Part shown: one piece after another, positions 8,055-15,815 of the stretch
Numbering within the stretch: position 1 is the stretch's first letter
How the letters are laid out: each line of letters opens with the position of its first letter
DNA from: UMGS1696 sp963643035
Lineage (GTDB): Bacteria > Bacillota > Clostridia > Oscillospirales > CAG-272
NCBI GenBank assembly: GCA_963643035.1
Contig: CAVIKO010000003.1
Coordinates: forward strand, 1-64,000
Length of the DNA: 64,000 bases
Direction of reading: 5' to 3'
Program-made: the position numbers and the translations under genes
Notes under the pieces: model-generated
The model's input: only the letters and a program-made list of their open reading frames with translations
What the model was told of the DNA's origin: nothing
Databases searched by the model: none

Positions 8055-8128
8055 CGTACCTTGGGGGATTCGAACCCACGACCTACTGCTTAGAAGGCAG
8101 TTGCTCTATCCGACTGAGCTAAAGGTAC
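8055..8128 (-). tRNA. tRNA-Arg(TCT)
   Basis: Acceptor GTACCTT/AAGGTAC and anticodon loop CTTCTAA (anticodon TCT, reading AGA) are clear, and the discriminator is G. The T-stem (GTGGG with CCCCC) carries one T50:C64 mismatch. CCA is not encoded. Confidence 0.93.
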
Positions 8129-8278
8129 ATAAATCGCATCCGATACAGTCAGCCTCGGATGGAAAAAGGAGAACTTTTTGCCCAGCTTTCCCAAAAGGAT
8201 TTCACACAAATCACAGAGACTTGCGAAAGTGCATAAACCGAGCGGTATGCGTTTTCTGAGGAACAGAATGCTCCTCAA

Positions 8279-8349
8279 AGCGGGTGATGGGAATCGAACC
8301 CACACGACCAGCTTGGAAGGCTGGGATTCTGCCATTGAACTACACCCGC
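8279..8349 (-). tRNA. tRNA-Gly(TCC)
   Basis: Acceptor GCGGGTG/CACCCGC, anticodon loop CTTCCAA (anticodon TCC) and discriminator U are present, with no CCA. It is the first gene of the Gly-Arg-His unit. Its 5' end touches the inverted repeat around its promoter. Confidence 0.95.
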
Positions 8350-8386
8350 ACGCCTGATGCTTAATTATGATACCACATCAGGCGTG
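8349..8386. promoter_or_regulatory. 11-bp inverted repeat straddling the tRNA-Gly promoter -10
   Basis: CACGCCTGATG (8349-8359) and its exact complement (8376-8386) flank a 16-base centre that contains the -10 element. One arm is in the spacer and the other is in the RNA leader. It may be a repressor site or simply leader structure. Confidence 0.5.
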
Positions 8387-8395
8387 ATTTGTCAA
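8367..8395 (-). promoter_or_regulatory. Promoter of the Gly-Arg-His tRNA unit
   Basis: On the minus strand TTGACA, a 17-base spacer ending TGTGG and TATCAT lie 18 bases before mature tRNA-Gly. The design matches the promoter at 4382. Confidence 0.85.
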
Positions 8396-8445
8396 GAGGT
8401 TTTTTCAAAAAAATCCGATTTTTGCGTAAAAGATTACACGACGGC

Positions 8446-10578
8446 TCAAGAATGCTCTTGCGGCATCTGTCCTCTGGGCGGTCGATTGGGATGCATGGCA
8501 CCCGGCGGGGGCGGATTTTCCGGCTTCCCGTTTCCTCCCGGTGCAAAGGGCGGCTTTGGCATGGATTCCGGTCTATCGCTATCTGTGTGCTGCATAGGGG
8601 CTTCACGCGGCATTTCTGCTCTTTCTCCATGGAATTCTGCGTCCCCGGGATCTGTGATGTACCGCTTTGCTTGTGTGCTGAAGAGACGATAGTATTCACC
8701 ATGTGCGCGCATCAGCTCTTCATGCGTGCCGATTTCCACGATCGAGCCGTTTTCCAGCACCACGATCTTGTTCGCTACGGTCGCGCTCGACAGTCTGTGC
8801 GATACGAATACGGTCGTTTTGTCTTTCCGTAAACGGTCGAACTGGTTGTAGATCTCTTGCTCCGCGATGGCGTCGAGGGAAGCGGTCGGTTCGTCTAAGA
8901 TTACGATGTCCGATTCACTGTAGAAGGCGCGCGCGATGGAGAGCTTCTGCCACTGCCCGATCGACAGTTCAATGCCGTTATCCTCGAAATACCGCATAAG
9001 CGGTGTGTCGTATCCGTTCGGGAGCTTTTCGATGAAGGATGCGGCACCGGACTGTGCGGCGGCAGTTTCGATCTCCTCCATACCTGCGTCGCGGTCGAGC
9101 TGCCCAAAGTGGATATTTTCCCCGGCACTTACAGCATATTTTCCAAAATCCTGGAAAATGATGCCAAACACGCGGTACAGCTCCGCCGGGTCATATTCGC
9201 GGATGTCCCGTCCGTCTAAGGTGATGTAGCCCTCCGTCGGGTCATACAGGCGCGTGAGCAGTTTAATGAGCGTCGTTTTGCCTGCACCATTCAGTCCGAC
9301 CAGCACCACGGTATCGCCCGGATCGATGGTAAGGTTCACGTGGTGGATTACATCGCGCTCTGTGCCGGGATAGCGGAAGGACACGTCGTGCAGCACGATG
9401 GTGTGTCCAATGTGCCGCTGGACAGGAGCGGGCGCGGCGAGCAGCGGGACAATTGTACGCTTTTCGGAGAGGAATACGATGAGATTGTCGATAAAGAGCG
9501 TTCCCTCATAGATGGAGGCGGTGGTTGTGATGAGGGTGCCGATACCGGAGAAGATAGAGGTCAACGCTCCGGTATAGAGGGAATAGTTGCCTACCTCATA
9601 CTCTCCGTTGCATACGCCGCGAGCGATGAGGAGAAACAGTACGCAGTTGACGGCGGTAGAGAAAACGGTCGTTCCCATGTGCCACAATCCCTCACCGACA
9701 AAGAGCTTTTTCAACCCTTTGAAATATCGTTCAAACGTCTCGCTGTACCGACCGATGAAGAGATCCGACAGACCGAACAGGCGCACCTCCTTGACCATAT
9801 CCTTATTCGTCATCAGATTCGAGTAGTAGTTCATCTGGCGGCGATCCTTGGAGTGGTGGCGGATATACTGGAAATTTTTTTGCCGATAGACGAAGTTGAT
9901 GATCGCGGTCGGCACGGAGAGGAGCGCGATGATCCAAGGGGCTGCCGGATTGACCGTAATCAGCACCACGATGAAGGAAATCATGCTGATTAGTGTGCTG
10001 ATGATGGTGAAGTTCGCGTTCAGAATCTGGATCGGGCGATGACCAGCCTCGCGCTTGGCGTTTTCCAGCTTTTCATAGAACTCCGGACGGTCGAAGCTGG
10101 CAAGATCCACCTCGCGTGCCTTGTTCATGATTCGAAGGTTAACGTTGTTGACGACCAGTTCACCGGCAATATTCGTAACGATGCTGTTCACACGGTTTAC
10201 CATGCTCACGGCAAAGGAATACACGAACCGGAGAATGAGCAGTCCCATTACAGTGGAAAACTGGTTGATCCCATCCATGGCGGCGACATACGCGGCGGCA
10301 AGCTCGTTCAGAAGCTCCGCACCGATCCATGCGCCGATTACGGGAGTCACGCCGTTGAAGATCGCCATGAAAACCATGAAGAAGAGAATCCACGGACGTG
10401 TGTCCCAGACAATATGGAAAATATAAACAAGTCTGTGGAAAAATTTTCCTGTTACGCGACGGAGGTATCCGGGAACCTCCCGGATAGAGGTTGGTTTCGG
10501 TTCCCGTAGCGCATCTCGTGCTTTGTCCTGCGGTCCCCCGAAGAAGCCTCCGGGCGGCGGTCCCATTGGTGCTGACAT
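8446..10578 (-). CDS. ABC exporter half-transporter (membrane plus ATPase)
   Basis: The 710-residue fusion has six membrane segments (about 60-340) and an ATPase with Walker A GLNGAGKTT, signature LSIGQWQKLSIARA, Walker B VILDEPTASLD and the switch VSHRLSS. It is probably a dimeric exporter of drugs, lipids or peptides. Both ends carry unusual Pro/Gly-rich segments (MSAPMGPPPGGFFGGP and a 65-residue tail). The start at 10578 follows AAAGGAAGG; an in-frame ATG at 10635 would overlap the MarR gene. It sits 40 bases behind the MarR gene, which likely controls it. No second half-transporter is adjacent, so it may work as a homodimer. Confidence 0.92.
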   Translation of the reverse strand: MSAPMGPPPGGFFGGPQDKARDALREPKPTSIREVPGYLRRVTGKFFHRLVYIFHIVWDTRPWILFFMVFMAIFNGVTPVIGAWIGAELLNELAAAYVAAMDGINQFSTVMGLLILRFVYSFAVSMVNRVNSIVTNIAGELVVNNVNLRIMNKAREVDLASFDRPEFYEKLENAKREAGHRPIQILNANFTIISTLISMISFIVVLITVNPAAPWIIALLSVPTAIINFVYRQKNFQYIRHHSKDRRQMNYYSNLMTNKDMVKEVRLFGLSDLFIGRYSETFERYFKGLKKLFVGEGLWHMGTTVFSTAVNCVLFLLIARGVCNGEYEVGNYSLYTGALTSIFSGIGTLITTTASIYEGTLFIDNLIVFLSEKRTIVPLLAAPAPVQRHIGHTIVLHDVSFRYPGTERDVIHHVNLTIDPGDTVVLVGLNGAGKTTLIKLLTRLYDPTEGYITLDGRDIREYDPAELYRVFGIIFQDFGKYAVSAGENIHFGQLDRDAGMEEIETAAAQSGAASFIEKLPNGYDTPLMRYFEDNGIELSIGQWQKLSIARAFYSESDIVILDEPTASLDAIAEQEIYNQFDRLRKDKTTVFVSHRLSSATVANKIVVLENGSIVEIGTHEELMRAHGEYYRLFSTQAKRYITDPGDAEFHGERAEMPREAPMQHTDSDRPESMPKPPFAPGGNGKPENPPPPGAMHPNRPPRGQMPQEHS

Positions 10579-10618
10579 ACTGTATCCTTCCTTTCTGCTT
10601 TCTGTTATTGTATCGCTT

Positions 10619-11176
10619 TCATTCGGATTCCGCACTCTCTCCGGAGGCGATCACCTTTTGGAGCAGGGCGGCAAGCGTTTTCTTCTCGCCATCATCGAGC
10701 GCGGCAAACAGGGTGATTGCGGCGCATTCGTGGATTTTTCGCATTTCTGTCGCTTTTTCTCTGCCGGAATCTGTAATGCGCACGATGGATTGTCGCTTGT
10801 CTGTCTCCGAGGGTGTGCGTGTGACATAGCCTCTTTGCTCCATACGAAAGAGCAGTTCCGAGAGAGACTGCGGTCGTATGCGCAGCTGTCGGGCAAGCTC
10901 CATTTGTGCGGTGCCATCTGTATCACAGAGCAGGTCAAGCAGTCTTCCCATACCGGGACTGTGCATGTCCGGCGGCAAAGCGGGATTAATCGGCGGCATA
11001 CCCATAGGGGGAGTGTCCTCTGGCGGCGGCATATCCGGCGGCTTATCATCTACAGGCGGTCTGTCGTCCATCGGCGGCGGGGGCATTCCGGACAGACTGG
11101 CGTTTTTTCGTCTGGCAAGCGCGTCCAGTTCCCGGATCATCTGTCGCAGCTGTACCTCGATTCTACGATCTTCCAT
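10619..11176 (-). CDS. MarR-family transcriptional regulator with a proline-rich insert
   Basis: The 185-residue protein has a winged helix at about 75-170 (ELARQLRIRPQSLSELLFRMEQRGYV, then the wing with TDKRQSIVRIT). Between the N-terminal helix and the DNA-binding part lies about 45 residues rich in Pro, Met and Asp (30-75), not usual for MarR proteins. The start is preceded by GGAGG. It heads the operon with the ABC exporter. The 15-bp palindrome at 11189, between -10 and start codon, is the likely autoregulatory operator. I infer a ligand-released repressor of the exporter. Confidence 0.9.
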   Translation of the reverse strand: MEDRRIEVQLRQMIRELDALARRKNASLSGMPPPPMDDRPPVDDKPPDMPPPEDTPPMGMPPINPALPPDMHSPGMGRLLDLLCDTDGTAQMELARQLRIRPQSLSELLFRMEQRGYVTRTPSETDKRQSIVRITDSGREKATEMRKIHECAAITLFAALDDGEKKTLAALLQKVIASGESAESE

Positions 11177-11188
11177 ATTCGTACCTCC

Positions 11189-11203
11189 ACCTGATAATCA
11201 GGT
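11189..11203. promoter_or_regulatory. Probable MarR operator
   Basis: ACCTGAT-A-ATCAGGT is a perfect palindrome with 7-base arms placed between the -10 element and the start of the MarR gene, where bound protein would block transcription. Confidence 0.7.
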
Positions 11204-11208
11204 ACCTT

Positions 11209-11238
11209 ATTATAACACACCCTGATGAATGCTGTCAA
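11209..11238 (-). promoter_or_regulatory. Promoter of the marR-ABC exporter operon
   Basis: On the minus strand TTGACA, an 18-base spacer and TATAAT are present. The spacer contains ATCAGGGT, close to half of the operator. Confidence 0.8.
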
Positions 11239-11286
11239 GATCTTCTTGGGAAAAAATCGTATTTTTGTGCGGAGAAGCAAAAACTA

Positions 11287-11315
11287 TTGACAAAACGTAG
11301 GATATATGGTATAGT
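11287..11315 (+). promoter_or_regulatory. Promoter of the lipoprotein / solute-binding protein 1 pair
   Basis: TTGACA, a 17-base spacer ending ATGG and TATAGT form an extended -10 promoter 34 bases before the lipoprotein start. Confidence 0.8.
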
Positions 11316-11348
11316 AGTAAAAAACTATCCGGTTGTGCGAGGAAATAC

Positions 11349-11909
11349 ATGATGGATATGCTGAAAATCGGACGGGGACTGCTGCTCGGCGCGCTGTTGC
11401 CGTTGGTCTGTGTCGCCTGTACCAATGGAAACGTTGCCACGGAATCGGAGCGTGCGCTGTCTGCCGTATCCGCTGAGGGGGACTCTCTGTTTCCACCGTT
11501 TCTCATCCAGAAGATAGACGAACTTCCATATGCCACTGAGGGATGTGTTGCATACGTGTCAGCAGTCGGCGGGAATCCAACCTTTTACCTGTTTGATACA
11601 AACACCATGACATACTATCTCCGCGACATATCGGTCACGGATGGCGGTGAAAGCATATACGAGGGGACGCTGACCGTGCCGGAGGGATACACAGACGCAC
11701 GGATTTTCTATCTCGCGAGCGGTGCCGGGAGTGGGGAAGTATATCTCTATGCCGGGGCATATCAGAACGACGCGCTGACCTTTTTCTGCTATTACGTTTA
11801 CTGCGACGATGTGACACAGGTATACCCGTCTATGGTAGACGACAGTGAACAGAGCGGAAAGGAAACGCTTGCACTGCTTACGGAAAAATGGAACGCTATG
11901 ATGAGGTGA
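11349..11909 (+). CDS. Predicted lipoprotein, function unknown
   Basis: The 186-residue protein starts with a signal peptide ending in a lipobox (LVCVAC, Cys about 24), so it should be anchored on the outer face of the membrane. The mature part is acidic and beta-rich, with about 10 aromatic residues, and I recognise no family. The ATG at 11349 is preceded by GAGG; the next ATG is also possible. It ends five bases before solute-binding protein 1 and shares its promoter, so it may assist that protein. Confidence 0.7.
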   Translation: MMDMLKIGRGLLLGALLPLVCVACTNGNVATESERALSAVSAEGDSLFPPFLIQKIDELPYATEGCVAYVSAVGGNPTFYLFDTNTMTYYLRDISVTDGGESIYEGTLTVPEGYTDARIFYLASGAGSGEVYLYAGAYQNDALTFFCYYVYCDDVTQVYPSMVDDSEQSGKETLALLTEKWNAMMR

Positions 11910-11914
11910 AAAAT

Positions 11915-13403
11915 ATGAAGCGACTCTTTATACTCTGTCTGACCGCACTTCTGCTTGCCGGATGCGGATCGGGCGCAAAGGAAAGCGAAACAATCGCGGA
12001 TACCACAGTGGAGACCGATACGACCGACACAGCAGAATCCGTAGAAACAGAGGATACGGCGTATCTTGACGCGGTGGGTGAACGGGATTACGGCGGACGG
12101 GATTTCCGGTTTCTTTTATTCAGCAATGGGGAAGAACTGAGCTGGTCGGCGTTTGATGTGCTGGCGGAAGAAGCGACAGGAGAGGGAATCAACGACGCAA
12201 TCTACAACCGGAATCTCTCTATTAGCGATCGGTTCAACGTGAAGATCGTCGGAGATGAAGATGCGGGTGCCGCCGGAAAGCTATCCTCGATGGTGAAAGC
12301 GGGCGATTCGACCTATGATGCCGCATTTTTGCAGACAAACAGTGCCGGATCCGCTGCACAGAACGGGGACTATCTTGATATGACCGCGCTGCCTGACATC
12401 GACNNNNNNNNNNGACATCGACATCACAAAACCGTACTGGGACCAGAGCTGTATCCACGATCTGTCCATCGGCGGCAAGGTGTACTTCATGACAGGCGAC
12501 ATCTCCACGATCGATAAAAAGGCAACGTGGATCCTCATGTTCAACAAGAATCTTATCACATCGTTTGATTTGGAAAGTCCTTATACCCTTGTGAATGAGG
12601 GAAAATGGACGATCGATAAATTCCACGAGCTGTCCGCCGATGTGTCCACGGATCTAAACGGCGATGGTGTGATGGATCAGGTGGATCAGTACGGACTTTC
12701 CACCACACCGGATACCGTATACGGATTATTCTATTCCTGCGGCGGTCGATTCATCGAAAAGGATGCGGACGATCTCCCTGTATTCAGCGTGGATGTGGAC
12801 AAATGCTCGTCTATCCTTGAAAAAACGGGTGTGATCATGGCGGATCGGAACGCAACGCTGTTGTCTTCGCTCATCAAAGGGGAATCGAACGTGATTGTTA
12901 CGATTCAGAACTGCTTCATCGAGGGACGGAGTCTCTTCTACGGCGAGGTCATGTTCCATGTCAACCGACTGCGCGAAATGGCGGACGATTTTGGAATCAT
13001 CCCGATGCCGAAATACGACGAGACGCAGGCGCAGTATATCACCTATACGAATCCGGCGGGACTGATGCTTGTCATTCCGAAAACCACTGCGGATGTGGGA
13101 TGCACGGGTTCCGTCCTGGAGGCGATGGCAAGTCTATCCCATACGACCTTGACTCCAGCGTATTATGACAACGCACTGAAGGGAAAATTTGCACGCGACA
13201 ACGATTCCGGCGCGATGCTCGATCTCATCTTTGAAAACCGCGTATACGACCTGACGCAGATCTACGGTTGGGGTTCCATGCCGTCGAGCTACAACGCGCT
13301 TGCCTTGAAAGGTTCCTCGGATATCGCGTCTCTGATCGCGCAGAAGCAATCCGCGATCGACACAAGCATTGCGAAATTTGTCGCAGCGTTTTCGGAAAAG
13401 TGA
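11915..13403 (+). CDS. Extracellular solute-binding lipoprotein 1, broken by an assembly gap
   Basis: The signal peptide ends in the lipobox LLAGC, followed by a Thr/Glu-rich linker and a family 1-type solute-binding fold (DYGGRDFRFLLFSNG, YFMTGDISTIDKKATW, TLVNEGKWTIDK). Such proteins deliver sugars to ABC importers. The start at 11915 follows GAGGTG. A 10-N gap at 12404 shifts the frame. The 9 bases before the gap (12395-12403) equal the 9 after it (12414-12422), and merging them gives one uninterrupted frame of about 490 residues. No permease genes are adjacent. It is a close paralogue of the protein at 61350. Confidence 0.88.
12404..12413. other. 10-N assembly gap with duplicated 9-bp ends
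   Basis: GACATCGAC stands immediately on both sides of the Ns. This looks like two overlapping contig ends placed end to end rather than missing sequence. Confidence 0.85.
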
Positions 13404-13436
13404 TCGGAAGTACAAAATTGGAAGAATTCGCTTCCA

Positions 13437-13706
13437 TCAAAATCGAATAACGGGCATGCAGCTGTGCCATACTGAAAGACAGGGATCTACATCGCGTAGG
13501 AATCCCTGCCTTTTGTCTATGTCTGTGAGATGTGAATCCATTGACAGAGAACGCTCTGTTCTGCAACCACGCCACATTGGCAGATGGCCTGCTTTGGCAC
13601 TGTCCTTGGCCCAGATTGTCTGTGCGTCCGTGGTGACATTGGAAATGCGGTATTTGTCATAGTACATGCCTTCTACGGGTATGTCGTTCTCTCCGTATAC
13701 GAACAC
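13437..13706 (-). other. Unassigned 89-codon frame, possibly a decayed gene fragment
   Basis: The interval between the solute-binding gene and thiN (about 550 bases) has no clear gene. On the minus strand a frame with protein-like composition in its first half (YGENDIPVEGMYYDKYRI) begins just after a TGA, has only a GTG start without a good ribosome site, and turns Arg/Cys-rich downstream. It also runs through the terminator at 13479. I do not recognise a family. Confidence 0.2.
13479..13515 (+). terminator. Terminator of solute-binding protein 1
   Basis: A 7-bp stem (CAGGGAT / ATCCCTG) with a partly paired loop is followed by CCTTTTG on the plus strand. Confidence 0.6.
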
Positions 13707-13770
13707 AAAAAAACGCGACAGGTGCGGTCAGAAAAATTCCGGAACAGTCCATGAAAGAATTCCGGAAAGC

Positions 13771-13800
13771 AAAAAACGCCGGGCTTGACTCCGACGTTTT
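13771..13800 (-). terminator. Terminator of the yicC-thiN superoperon
   Basis: On the minus strand a stem AACGTCGG / CCGGCGTT with one mismatch is followed by a T-run. It lies about 155 bases past thiN. The bases between hold nothing else I can recognise. Confidence 0.65.
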
Positions 13801-13954
13801 GATATGTGTGTTAACTTACATGAAAAATGCAGCGCGGATAGACGTGAACACGCGCGGATTTTCCCACATCACGATTTTCATGGCAATCCTTCCATCGATC
13901 GATTTTCTCACCGGTCAATGGCAGGATATGCACGCGTATCGCTCGCGTGACGGC

Positions 13955-14599
13955 TTACCGTACGGATTCCATCACGATCGCCACGCCGGATACCTCCACG
14001 ACGGCAGTCCCGCCCGGCAGTACCTCGTTGCTCACCGCGTAGGGTAAATCCCGTCGCAGCGTCGCGGAATGCAGGGGATATTTACACCCCGTCAGCGTCA
14101 CGATACAGGTATCCAGCGCGAAAACGGAGAAGTAGCCGCCTCGATCCGGAATTTCAATCGTGCGGTCCCGGCAGACCATGATCCGGTTCTCGCCGTCCGT
14201 CAGGAGCGCGTCCACGTTTCGGTTTGTGAGGTTTTCGAGAAACAGGATATTTGAAAATCCATGATCCGCTCTGCCTCCCGTACCGCCTGCGATGGTGATC
14301 TGTGTGCAGCCGCGCTCAATCGCCACGTCACACGCGAGCATGGTATCCGTCACATCCTTTTCGCAAGGAACTTTGTAGATTTCCATAGACGGAGGCAGGG
14401 AACTTTTGTCGTGCCGGATGGAGTCAAAGTCGCCGACCAACAGATCCGGTGTGATTCCAAGAACCGCCGCTTTGTCGTAGCCGCTGTCCGCCGCGATGAT
14501 GTAATCCGGTGCCGGCAGCGCGGACAGCGACAGTTTTGCCGGGTTCCAGTCACCGCCCGTGAAGATCATGGCGTGTCGGACTGTGTTGTTGTCATTCAT
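13955..14599 (-). CDS. thiN: Thiamine pyrophosphokinase
   Basis: The 214-residue enzyme transfers pyrophosphate from ATP to thiamine to give thiamine diphosphate, the cofactor of the PFOR in this window. Motifs are GDFDS (about 56-60), EKDVTDT (80-86) and GGTGGRADH (104-112) in the catalytic domain, with a smaller C-terminal thiamine-binding beta domain. The start follows GTGAGGAAATCCT and lies 13 bases behind rsgA. It is the last gene of the superoperon. In other Bacillota rpe usually separates rsgA and thiN; it is absent here. Confidence 0.95.
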   Translation of the reverse strand: MNDNNTVRHAMIFTGGDWNPAKLSLSALPAPDYIIAADSGYDKAAVLGITPDLLVGDFDSIRHDKSSLPPSMEIYKVPCEKDVTDTMLACDVAIERGCTQITIAGGTGGRADHGFSNILFLENLTNRNVDALLTDGENRIMVCRDRTIEIPDRGGYFSVFALDTCIVTLTGCKYPLHSATLRRDLPYAVSNEVLPGGTAVVEVSGVAIVMESVR

Positions 14600-14612
14600 A
14601 GGATTTCCTCAC

Positions 14613-15656
14613 TTATCGTTTGCCACGGTGTTCCGCTTCCTTCTGCCGCTGCCATTCCGGTTTTTCTAGAATTTCCCGACGGATTGCCTGATAGCTTTCA
14701 TGCCGTTCCGGCGCGATTTCCCTGCGTTCCATTTTCGCAAGCACCGCACAGCCTTCTTCTTTTGTGTGCGTACATTTCGTGTAACGGCATTTACCGAGAC
14801 AGTCTGCAAATTCCGGAAAGGTATCGGGCAGATCTTCTGCGGGGAAAAAGTCGAATCGCGTGAAATCGATCACGGAAAAGCCAGGTGTGTCGGCAAGGAA
14901 ATACCTTGTGCCGCCGCTTGTGACCGGATACAGTTCGACATGCCGTGTGGTGTGCCGCCCGCGCTGGATCTTCCGGCTGACCGTATTCGTTTTGAGCGCG
15001 AGATAGGGATAAAGTCTGGTCATGAGCGTTGATTTTCCCGCAGCGGAAACTCCGGCAAATGCGGCAGTTACCTCTCCCTCTGCAGCAATCGCGCTGAGAT
15101 ACGCTTCCAGTGTGTCCATGCCCTCTCCGGATACCGCACTGAGCGGAAAAACCGGAAAGCCGGCCGTATGGTATATATGCGCGATTTTTTCTGCCATCTC
15201 CGGATCCATATCGGTTTTGCTTGTGATGATGACTGGGGTGATCCCGCCGTGAACCGCGATGGCGGTCAGCTTGTCCGCCATGCAGAAATCCGGCAGCGGA
15301 GACGCGCACGGCAAAAGAATGAAGAGATGCGTAAGATTGGCAAGCGGCGGGCGGATCAGCGCGTTTTTCCGTTCTTGGATCGCATCAATGACCCACATCG
15401 CCTCTGCTTCCTTTTTCCTCTGTGCGCGGGTACTCGGTTCGGCGTCCGGCTCCGGTTCGTCTATTTCCCGTGCGGGCAGAACGGTCACATGATCGCCGAC
15501 CAGCGGAGTGATCCCGTCCCTGCGAAAATGACCACGCGCCCGGCAGAGGAGCATTTCCGTACGATCGGGGCAGTATACGCCGTATAATCCTCCCAATCCC
15601 CGGCAGATTGTTCCATCGATTCCGCAATCCCGCATAGCGGTAATTTCTTCTGTCAA
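14613..15656 (-). CDS. rsgA: Ribosome assembly GTPase RsgA (YjeQ), TTG start
   Basis: RsgA is a circularly permuted GTPase acting in late 30S maturation. Order here: OB-fold N-terminal part (1-105) with an acidic insert around 65-85, permuted G domain with G4-like TSKTD (about 150), G1 GVSAAGKST (about 200) and G3 DTPG, then a zinc site (CRYTKCTHTKEEGC) at about 290-303. G1 and G4 depart from the usual GxSGVGKS and NKxD, so nucleotide handling may differ. The start is a TTG at 15656, chosen because AGGAGG lies directly upstream. It follows prkC in the superoperon, separated by repeat copy A1. Confidence 0.93.
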   Translation of the reverse strand: MTEEITAMRDCGIDGTICRGLGGLYGVYCPDRTEMLLCRARGHFRRDGITPLVGDHVTVLPAREIDEPEPDAEPSTRAQRKKEAEAMWVIDAIQERKNALIRPPLANLTHLFILLPCASPLPDFCMADKLTAIAVHGGITPVIITSKTDMDPEMAEKIAHIYHTAGFPVFPLSAVSGEGMDTLEAYLSAIAAEGEVTAAFAGVSAAGKSTLMTRLYPYLALKTNTVSRKIQRGRHTTRHVELYPVTSGGTRYFLADTPGFSVIDFTRFDFFPAEDLPDTFPEFADCLGKCRYTKCTHTKEEGCAVLAKMERREIAPERHESYQAIRREILEKPEWQRQKEAEHRGKR

Positions 15657-15700
15657 GGTATCCTCCTGTCCTGTTTGGTTTCAGGATGCGCCGCAATACA

Positions 15701-15793
15701 GTAAGGAAACGCTGTTTAAGGTTGATTTTGCATCAAAAAGTCGTACATTCCAGGCTTTTGACACAAGATCTCGATTTATTCAGCGTGCCTTAC
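15701..15793. repeat. Family A palindromic repeat, copy A1
   Basis: The 93-bp element has inverted ends GTAAGGAAACGCTG and CAGCGTGCCTTAC. Its interior segment GGCTTTTGACAC...ATCTCGATTT closely matches copy A2 at 36210. It lies inside the superoperon between prkC and rsgA. Confidence 0.75.
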
Positions 15794-15815
15794 ATCGGCG
15801 TATCTCGCAATGCTA

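Noticed and set aside
8446..8702. Separate small genes on either strand at the end of the ABC exporter
   Set aside because: They are shadows of its proline-rich tail and lack ribosome sites.
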